Part shown: one piece after another, positions 38,813 through 44,300 of the stretch
Layout: the number at the start of each line of letters is the position of its first letter
How positions within the stretch are numbered: the stretch's first letter is position 1
Origin: Gammaproteobacteria bacterium
Lineage (GTDB): Bacteria; Pseudomonadota; Gammaproteobacteria; Pseudomonadales; Azotimanducaceae
Length of the DNA: 44,300 nucleotides
Assembly (NCBI GenBank): GCA_026705345.1
Contig: JAPPAV010000022.1
Coordinates: 1 to 44,300 of the forward strand
Reading direction: 5' to 3'
Translations under genes and position numbers: made by a program
The notes under the pieces: generated by a model
Told to the model about the DNA's origin: nothing
The model's input: the letters and a program-made list of their open reading frames with translations, nothing else
Databases searched by the model: none

Positions 38813-38841
38813 ATTCTAATGGTGGCGGGGGGTTCAAACAA
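38813..38841 (-). promoter_or_regulatory. Possible promoter of the infC operon
   Basis: On the minus strand, TAGAAT (38818-38813) is a five-of-six -10 match and TTGTTT (38841-38836) a weak -35, with a 17-bp spacer. Transcription would start about 90 nt before the ATC start of infC. This fits the absence of thrS, which would otherwise supply a promoter. Confidence 0.4.
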
Positions 38842-39004
38842 CAGCGGGTTTCCTACGCGTCGGCGGGCTGGGGACTTACACAATGGCGATTCCGCGGCTC
38901 GCCGATGCCCCACCCCAAGGTCGAACGACCCAGTCACCCCACCCCCGCCATGGCAAGCGTGATAAGTTAAGCCGCTGACCGACGAGGAGACCAGCGGAGA
39001 CACC

Positions 39005-39430
39005 GTGGCCTACAACAAACCGATTCCGCCCCAGGGGCAACACACCAAACCGTTCTGGGAAGGAACCAAAGCCGGCAAGCTGATGCTGCCTCGATGCAGG
39101 GACTGCAACCGCGTTCACTGGTACCCGCGCCAAATCTGCCCTTTCTGCCACTCGACGAACCTGGAGTGGATCGAGGGCAGCGGCAAGGGCCGCCTGCACA
39201 CCTTCGCCGTGCAACACCGCGCATTCGGCGGCTGGGCGGAGGAGGTTCCCTACGTCACCGCGTACGTCGACCTCGACGAAGGGGACCGCATGATGACGGT
39301 CCTGCGCGGCGTCGACCCCACGAAGCCCGAGGAAATCAACATCGGCGCGAGGGTCGAAGTCGAGTTCGAACAAGCCAACGACGACACCTTCATTCCGTTC
39401 TGGCGCGTTGTTCAAGAGTCAGGGGAGTAG
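39005..39430 (+). CDS. DUF35 OB-fold protein with rubredoxin-like zinc ribbon
   Basis: A 141-residue protein of the DUF35 group, which partners thiolase-like or acyl-CoA-processing enzymes. The zinc ribbon has C31-x2-C34 and C45-x2-C48 (PRCRDC, QICPFC). The OB-fold follows from GKGRLHTFAVQHRAFGGWAEEVPYVTAYVDLDEG. The start is GTG at 39005. The thiolase-like gene begins 2 nt after the stop, the usual pairing for steroid and lipid side-chain aldolase or acyl-transfer complexes. Confidence 0.85.
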   Translation: MAYNKPIPPQGQHTKPFWEGTKAGKLMLPRCRDCNRVHWYPRQICPFCHSTNLEWIEGSGKGRLHTFAVQHRAFGGWAEEVPYVTAYVDLDEGDRMMTVLRGVDPTKPEEINIGARVEVEFEQANDDTFIPFWRVVQESGE

Positions 39431-39432
39431 CC

Positions 39433-40650
39433 ATGGGTGCAGCAAATCTGAGCAATGCAGCAGCGATCGTCGGTGCGGCGGAGTCCGACGTCATCGGCTA
39501 TCCGGAAGACTTGACCGGCCACAAGGTGACGTCGCTACAGCACCATATCCAGGCGATCAAAAACGTCACTGTACAGACCGGCATTCCCATCTCGGAAATC
39601 CAGGGGATCTTCTCCGCCGGGTGGTCCGGGGAGTTGGCGGAACACCTCGGCATCAAGCCCCGCTATCTCGACACCACGTCGGTCGGCGGTTGCTCCTTCC
39701 AGATCCATGTCCATCACGCCCTGGCGGCCATCCACGCCGGCATCATCGACATCGCCCTCGTGAGCCATGGCGAGGCGGGCTGGTCCTACCGCGGCGGTGG
39801 CGGCGGTGGTGGCGGTGGCCGCGGCCAAATCAGCCCAGGCGCGGAGATGACCGCCGCATACGGCACGTTCGGGGCGCCGTCCCAATACGCCCACGCCATG
39901 GTGCGGCACTTCCACCAGTTCGGTACCAGCCAGGAGGACTTCGCGCACATTTCCGTTGTCACCCGCGATTGGGCGCAACTGAACCCGCGTGCCGTCATGT
40001 ACGGCAAGACGCAGAGTCCCTTCGGTGGCCCGATTACCGTCCAGGACGTGCTCGACGCCCGCATCATCGCCTGGCCCTTGACGCTCTACCATTGCTGCCT
40101 AGTCTCCGACCACGGCGGCGCGGTCATCGTCGCGCGGCCGGAGGTCGCGCGCGGCCTACGCACCAACCCGGTCTGGGTCAGCGGCGCCGGCGAGTCCATG
40201 GGTCACCAGAACATCCTGGAGATGGAGGACTTCACAGCGACTTCCGCGTCGCGCTCGTCGGCCACCGCCTACAAGATGGCGGGCCTCGGACCGCAGGATA
40301 TGGAGATGGCGATGATCTACGACTCGTTCACGATCACCGCCGGCATCACCGCCGAGATGCTCGGCCTCGCGCCCAGGGGCAAGGGCTACACACTTTGGAA
40401 GGACGGCCACGCCGCGCCGGGCGGCCGCCTCCCGATCAACACCAACGGCGGCGGACTGTCGTTCAACCACTCCGGCATGTACGGCATGCAATTGCTGGTC
40501 GAAGCCTACCGGCAACTCTCCCGGACGGCCGAAGACAGCGTCAACGGCATCGAAGGCAAGCAGACCCAAGCCACGACCTGCGTGGTCAACGGAACGGGCG
40601 GAACTCTGTCGACGACGGGCACCCTCGTGCTCACCTCCGACGACCGGTAG
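39433..40650 (+). CDS. Thiolase-like (SCP-x/lipid-transfer type) acyl-CoA enzyme
   Basis: A 405-residue thiolase-fold protein of the group paired with DUF35 proteins; characterised relatives include retro-aldolases in steroid side-chain degradation. The segment TTSVGGCSFQIHVHHALAAIHAGIIDIALVSHGE places a Cys (C87) where thiolases carry the nucleophile. The C-terminal NTNGGGLSFNHSGMYG and VVNGTGGTLSTTGTLVL segments match the thiolase HxxG and CxG regions in position, with His retained but Gly-Thr-Gly instead of CxG. A run of nine glycines (121-129) is odd and encoded by a slippage-prone GGC/GGT tract. The ATG 39433 follows GGGGA. Its stop codon TAG is part of the GTAG head of a REP hairpin. 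The substrate is unknown. Confidence 0.8.
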   Translation: MGAANLSNAAAIVGAAESDVIGYPEDLTGHKVTSLQHHIQAIKNVTVQTGIPISEIQGIFSAGWSGELAEHLGIKPRYLDTTSVGGCSFQIHVHHALAAIHAGIIDIALVSHGEAGWSYRGGGGGGGGGRGQISPGAEMTAAYGTFGAPSQYAHAMVRHFHQFGTSQEDFAHISVVTRDWAQLNPRAVMYGKTQSPFGGPITVQDVLDARIIAWPLTLYHCCLVSDHGGAVIVARPEVARGLRTNPVWVSGAGESMGHQNILEMEDFTATSASRSSATAYKMAGLGPQDMEMAMIYDSFTITAGITAEMLGLAPRGKGYTLWKDGHAAPGGRLPINTNGGGLSFNHSGMYGMQLLVEAYRQLSRTAEDSVNGIEGKQTQATTCVVNGTGGTLSTTGTLVLTSDDR

Positions 40651-40671
40651 GGGACGGGCTTGTCCCGTCCC
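40647..40671 (+). repeat. REP hairpin with GTAG head, overlapping a stop codon
   Basis: GTAG (40647-40650) is followed by the stem arm GGGACGGG, the 5-nt loop CTTGT and the arm CCCGTCCC. The TAG of the head is the thiolase stop codon. The stem is identical to the REP at 5239-5263, in the other orientation. Confidence 0.78.
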
Positions 40672-40739
40672 GGCGCGCCCTTCCATGGTACAAATCCGCA
40701 ACCCGTTGAATCGCAATATCAAAACCGGTAGGGCGCGAT

Positions 40740-40760
40740 CGAGAATGCGCCGCGTTCTCG
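40740..40760. repeat. Hairpin between the two REPs
   Basis: CGAGAATGC pairs with GCGTTCTCG (one G-T pair) around a 3-nt loop, a 9-bp stem. A GTAG lies 9 bp upstream (40728-40731). It may be a degenerate REP or a bidirectional terminator between the convergent thiolase and GH32 genes; no T-run follows. Confidence 0.45.
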
Positions 40761-40792
40761 TACGGTAGGACCGAGACCTCGCGGGACTCCAC

Positions 40793-40817
40793 GGGCGACC
40801 GCAAGGGTCGCCCCTAC
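40793..40817 (-). repeat. REP hairpin with GTAG head, variant stem
   Basis: On the minus strand GTAG (40817-40814) is followed by the arm GGGCGACC, the loop CTTGC and the arm GGTCGCCC. The layout (4-nt head, 8-bp stem, 5-nt loop) is the same as in the other two REPs but with a different stem sequence. With 40647-40671 it forms an inverted pair about 120 bp apart, like a BIME. Confidence 0.75.
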
Positions 40818-40860
40818 GAACTTTGCCGGAGGCTGTGTCTCTCTGCGTGATGCTGCTAGC

Positions 40861-42405
40861 TCAGTAGATCGACCCCATCTCCCAGACATCGAGCTCGGTA
40901 ATCTCGCTCGCCCGCCCTTGGGAACGGAACGATATCCCCGTGCTGTCGGCCCGGTCCGGATAGACGCGGGCAGCAACGCACTGCTTGCCGTTCACGAACG
41001 CCTCGACGATGCTCTTGTCGACGAATACGCGAAGTTCGAGAGGCTCCTCGGTACCTAAGCGCACCGGGGCCGTCTCGGGCGCTCTTGAGCTGACATCCGA
41101 CGCGCTAGAGGAATAGGACGTATCGAGGGTGACCAAGCTGGCGATGTGGTGACGCCGCAACACGGTGTCCCGATAGCCCCGGTCCCGGTAGAAGGCGATG
41201 CGCGTGACCTCCTCGCGGTTCGGCGATCGCAGCACATTGAGTTCCACCATGGAGGCCGCGCTCGGCGCAATCACGGCCCGGATCTCCAAGGCATCACCGC
41301 TCAAGTCGTCCAAGACCACTTCCCGGTTCGCTGGGAGCGATTGCGGTCTCCCACCGAGTCTCGACTGCCGGCAGGAAGCCACCGCCTCGACCGGTTCCTG
41401 GAGAAGTTCATCGCCGTCGCCCAAGGACAGGCGGCGAGGCAGGCTCATGATCTGGTTCCAGCCCGCCGAGGGTTTGCCCGGGTTCATGTTGAAGATGACC
41501 ACGACGTCGCGTCCGTCGGGCGTGGCCGAAGGCGCATGCACGCCGCACGGCTTCACAGGGCCCATGTTGAACTTCCCCGCACCGGTCACGACAAGCCTCT
41601 GTCGGTTCGTGTCGTAGTCCCCGAGCAGGTATTGACCACCGCTCATATGGCTGAAGAAGAGCAGCACGTGCTTGTCGCCGATTGGCCAGAAATAGGGGCA
41701 TGCGCCATCGTCCCCGACCCGTGTGAAGCGGTCGTCTTCGGTGAACGGGTGCAGGTACTCCCAATGCTGCAGGTCATCGGACCGGAATAGGAAATCCGCC
41801 GCGACGGGCATGCCCCCGGGACCCTCGGGCACTTGGCCCGCGGATAGTGAGTAGTAGTTCTCGCCGTGCTTCCAGATGCACGGGTCGAACACCCGGTACG
41901 GCAGCGGCGGATCGTCGGGCCCCGCCATCGGGATGACGGGGGCGTCGCCGACCTTGGACCAGTTGAGCAACAGCGGATCGCTCGAGACCGCCACCATGTT
42001 GCCCGCCTCCGTGCCGTGGTACATCGCGATCACCCGGTCGTCCTCCACCAGGGTCGCCCCCGAGAAGCAGCACCGCTCCGGGTCGGGATAGATACAGTAC
42101 GGCAGGTCGCGCCAATGGATGAGGTCTTCGCTCACCGCATGGCCCCAGTGCTGGCGGGGATCCTCCGGCGGGTAGGCCTGGTAGAAGAGGTGCCACCTGC
42201 CCTGCCAGCGACACAGCCCGTTGGGGTCGTTCAGCGTCCCTTCCGGGTTGACGTAGTGATAGACGGGGCGGTGGCGGTTTTCGGCCAGGAAAGTACGCGA
42301 CCGGGCGAGCCGCTCCATCATCGGATGGGACGCCAGCACCGCCTCCTGCTCGGCAAGGGTGTCGGGGTACCTGTGCAACGGAACTTTGGATCGGTAGTCG
42401 GTCAT
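40861..42405 (-). CDS. GH32-family glycoside hydrolase-like protein lacking the usual acid/base Glu
   Basis: A 514-residue protein with the GH32 five-bladed propeller (about 45-340) and C-terminal beta-sandwich (about 360-510). The nucleophile motif NDPNG (D60) in NPEGTLNDPNGLCRW is intact, and the stabiliser motif appears as FDP (D174). The acid/base motif, normally ECP, reads ACP here (DDGACPYFWP, A235). Typical members hydrolyse sucrose, levan or inulin. The C-terminal segment ELRVFVDKSIVEAFVNGKQCVAARVYP is the standard sandwich signature. No signal peptide is seen, so it is likely cytosolic. ATG 42405 was chosen over TTG 42417. It is divergent from the cysteine-less GAPDH. Activity is uncertain; another residue may supply the proton. 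Confidence 0.82.
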   Translation of the reverse strand: MTDYRSKVPLHRYPDTLAEQEAVLASHPMMERLARSRTFLAENRHRPVYHYVNPEGTLNDPNGLCRWQGRWHLFYQAYPPEDPRQHWGHAVSEDLIHWRDLPYCIYPDPERCCFSGATLVEDDRVIAMYHGTEAGNMVAVSSDPLLLNWSKVGDAPVIPMAGPDDPPLPYRVFDPCIWKHGENYYSLSAGQVPEGPGGMPVAADFLFRSDDLQHWEYLHPFTEDDRFTRVGDDGACPYFWPIGDKHVLLFFSHMSGGQYLLGDYDTNRQRLVVTGAGKFNMGPVKPCGVHAPSATPDGRDVVVIFNMNPGKPSAGWNQIMSLPRRLSLGDGDELLQEPVEAVASCRQSRLGGRPQSLPANREVVLDDLSGDALEIRAVIAPSAASMVELNVLRSPNREEVTRIAFYRDRGYRDTVLRRHHIASLVTLDTSYSSSASDVSSRAPETAPVRLGTEEPLELRVFVDKSIVEAFVNGKQCVAARVYPDRADSTGISFRSQGRASEITELDVWEMGSIY

Positions 42406-42493
42406 TCGGCTCTCCAACTCGGCAGCGGTGCCAAATCGTTGTCAGCATTCGTGCGATGATTGCCAATGCTACGGGGTTTTGGGCGTCTCAAGT

Positions 42494-43525
42494 TTGAAGG
42501 CACTACGCATCGGCCTGATGGGTTTCGGCCAAGTCGGTCGGCAGATCTACCGGTTGGCCCTGACGGACGACCGCTTCGACACGGTGGCGATCGCGGACAT
42601 CGGACAACCCGACATACTGCATCACCTGCTGACCAAGTCGATGGGTGGGGACGCCGATGTCACTCTGACCGGCAACCATCTGGTTGCGAGCGGGGGAACC
42701 GCGACGCAGAGGACGCGGCTGATGTCGACCGAACGACCCGGTGAGATTCCCTGGGACCTCTTAGACGTGGATGTCGTCATCGACGCCACCGGCCGCTACC
42801 GGTCACGTGCGGCGCTCACGCCCCACCTCGATAACGGCGCAAGACGCGTGGTGACATCCTCGCTGCCCGAGGGGGAACTGGACCGTGTCGTTCTCTACGG
42901 TGTGAACCAGGCGAGCGCCCTGCCCGCCGACCGCATCGTGTCCGCCGGATCCGCATCCACCACTGCCATGGCCCTGGCGCTTCGGGTCGTCACCGCGGCG
43001 GAGCCCATCGCACACGCCACGATGACTTCGGTACACGCCTATACGCGCGACCAGAGCCTCTACGACCATGCCGGGCCGGACTACCGCAGAAGCCGCGCGG
43101 CCGCGGGAAACATCATCCCCAACACCACACCGGCGCCACATTGGGTCGAGCAGGCGCTGCCCGCCGTCAAGGGCAAAGTCAGCGGATTCGCGCTGAACGT
43201 ACCCGTGGCCGTCGGTTCGCTGCTGGATGTCACCCTCGCCTTCGAGGACGCCGGCATGGCGGCCGACGAGATCAACGCATTGTTCACGACCGCCGCCGAA
43301 GCCGAGCCGGAACTCATCGCCGTGACCCGCGATCCGATCGTCTCCTCGGATGTCAGGGGTTTTTCGCAATCCATACTGGTCGACCTACAAGGCACGCTGA
43401 GGGCGGGCGAGAAGCTCATGAAACTGCTGGCTTGGCACGAGATCCTCGGCCATTCGCGCCGCATTCTCGATGTCGCCGCCCACTACGCCGGGCTCGATGC
43501 GGCCCGGACGGCCGGAGCAGGGTGA
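42494..43525 (+). CDS. GAPDH-family paralogue without the catalytic cysteine
   Basis: A 343-residue GAPDH-fold protein. The NAD loop GFGQVGR (10-16), the histidine region SVHAYTRDQSLYDH (H181) and the phosphate-site-like RRSRAAAGNIIPNTTPAP are retained. The active-site segment reads SAGSASTTA where GAPDHs have SNASCTTN, so the catalytic Cys is Ala154. It cannot form the thiohemiacetal used by phosphorylating GAPDHs. The start is uncertain: TTG 42494 gives the shortest sensible N-terminus, while the frame is open to GTG 42428 with a Cys-rich, unconserved extension. Its stop TGA overlaps the start of a canonical GAPDH gene by 1 nt (TGATG), so the two are translationally coupled. A regulatory or hetero-oligomeric partner role is inference. 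Confidence 0.85.
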   Translation: MKALRIGLMGFGQVGRQIYRLALTDDRFDTVAIADIGQPDILHHLLTKSMGGDADVTLTGNHLVASGGTATQRTRLMSTERPGEIPWDLLDVDVVIDATGRYRSRAALTPHLDNGARRVVTSSLPEGELDRVVLYGVNQASALPADRIVSAGSASTTAMALALRVVTAAEPIAHATMTSVHAYTRDQSLYDHAGPDYRRSRAAAGNIIPNTTPAPHWVEQALPAVKGKVSGFALNVPVAVGSLLDVTLAFEDAGMAADEINALFTTAAEAEPELIAVTRDPIVSSDVRGFSQSILVDLQGTLRAGEKLMKLLAWHEILGHSRRILDVAAHYAGLDAARTAGAG

Positions 43526-44300
43526 TGCGAGTCGCAATCAACGGTTTTGGCCGCATCGGCCGCGCGGTATTCCGAATCGCCGAGGCGTCCGACGACATAG
43601 AGGTCGTGGCAATCAACGATCTGTTCGACCACGGCACCCTCGCCTACCTGCTCACCTACGACACCGTCATGGGCCGTTTCGAAGGCGGCGTCGACATCGA
43701 GGACGGTGAACTGGTGACCTCGCAAAGTCGCGTCCGGATGGTCAGCGAACGCGACCCGGCCCGCCTGCCGTGGGCGTCACTCGGTGTCGATGTCGTGGTC
43801 GAATCGACGGGCGTGTTCCGCACCCGGGATCAGATCGCGAAACACCTGCAAGCCGGCGCCGAACGGACATTGCTGACGGTGCCTGCCGGCGATCCCATCG
43901 ACTACACCGTGGTGATCGGCGTCAACGAAGACGGCCTGGGCGACCAGCACCGGTTGATCTCCAACGCGAGTTGCACAACCAACTGCCTTGCACCGGTGGC
44001 CAAGGTGCTGCACGACAACTTCGGCATCCGGGAAGGCATCATCAACACGGTGCATGCCTACACCAACGATCAGAGTCTCGCCGACGTGCCCCACTCCGAC
44101 CTGCGCCGCAGCCGCGCAGCCGCCGAGAACATCATCCCCACATCCACCGGCGCCGCGAAGGCGGTTGGCGAGGTGCTGCCCGATCTGAAAGGCCGGCTGG
44201 ACGGCATCGCCTCCCGCGTCCCCGTGCCCGACGGTTCGGTAGTCGACCTGTTCGTCGAGGTGGAACGGACCACAAGCGTCGACGCCGTGCACGACGCGAT
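43525..44300 (+). CDS. gap: Glyceraldehyde-3-phosphate dehydrogenase, 3' end outside window
   Basis: The first 258 codons of a standard-length GAPDH. The NAD loop is INGFGRIGR (5-13), followed by NDLFD (31-35), the catalytic C150 in ISNASCTTNCLAP, the base H177 in TVHAYTNDQ, and the phosphate-binding SRAAAENIIPTSTGAAKAV. All expected catalytic residues are present. It catalyses the reversible oxidative phosphorylation of glyceraldehyde-3-phosphate; the Asp after the second strand suggests NAD rather than NADP. The ATG at 43525 shares its A with the stop of the cysteine-less paralogue. It is the third GAPDH-family gene in the window and by its motifs the most likely main glycolytic or Entner-Doudoroff enzyme. 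Confidence 0.95.
   Translation, partial: MRVAINGFGRIGRAVFRIAEASDDIEVVAINDLFDHGTLAYLLTYDTVMGRFEGGVDIEDGELVTSQSRVRMVSERDPARLPWASLGVDVVVESTGVFRTRDQIAKHLQAGAERTLLTVPAGDPIDYTVVIGVNEDGLGDQHRLISNASCTTNCLAPVAKVLHDNFGIREGIINTVHAYTNDQSLADVPHSDLRRSRAAAENIIPTSTGAAKAVGEVLPDLKGRLDGIASRVPVPDGSVVDLFVEVERTTSVDAVHDA

Overview
The window is a dense, GC-rich bacterial chromosome segment that looks gammaproteobacterial. Two conserved blocks support this. One is mfd-csiV with the methylthioinosine phosphorylase, hpt and lexA nearby, which resembles the PA3002-PA3007 neighbourhood of Pseudomonas aeruginosa; a long-form GAPDH like PA3001 is also present but about 17 kb away. The other is infC-rpmI-rplT-pheS-pheT-ihfA-merR. 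Accessory genes (LLM oxidoreductase, DUF35/thiolase pair, 2-oxoacid:ferredoxin oxidoreductase, solute:sodium symporter, TonB receptor) suggest an aerobic, heterotrophic, environmental and probably uncultured lineage. That last point is inference; no rRNA or tRNA gene was seen.

Layout. 1-717: 3' part of a REP-associated tyrosine transposase. 899-5091 (minus): membrane fusion protein, long-form GAPDH and APC permease. 5239-7960: a GTAG-headed REP hairpin, a phosphotransferase gene, and a decayed tandem duplication of an AlbA_2/Schlafen-type gene. 7920-12515: an array of four 11-bp-phased PhoB-like half sites, then a beta-helix-like lipoprotein and a TonB-dependent receptor. 12585-17360 (minus): a tightly packed operon of an FAD/Fe-S oxidoreductase and both subunits of a 2-oxoacid:ferredoxin oxidoreductase. 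17524-20925 (minus): an orphan ABC-2 permease fused to a degenerate M1-peptidase-like region. 21027-28678: mfd-csiV (plus), mscS-hpt-MTIP (minus, 4-nt overlaps) and lexA behind two tandem SOS boxes. 28699-32150 (minus): symporter, SDR and esterase operon. 32279-33352: LLM oxidoreductase. 33300-38715 (minus): the translation/IHF operon, with infC apparently starting at ATC and no thrS in front. 39005-40650: DUF35 plus thiolase-like pair. 40647-40817: a cluster of palindromes including two more GTAG-headed REPs. 40861-42405 (minus): a GH32 protein. 42494-44300: a GAPDH paralogue without its catalytic cysteine, overlapping by 1 nt a canonical GAPDH that runs off the window.

How the genes work together. 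MTIP releases hypoxanthine from methylthioinosine and Hpt can recycle it to IMP. The lipoprotein/receptor pair looks like a phosphate-starvation-responsive envelope system. The ferredoxin oxidoreductase operon carries its own putative flavin/Fe-S partner. The most unusual observations are the cysteine-less GAPDH coupled to a normal GAPDH, the Pho-box array, the RAYT/REP set, and the GH32 protein lacking the usual acid/base Glu.
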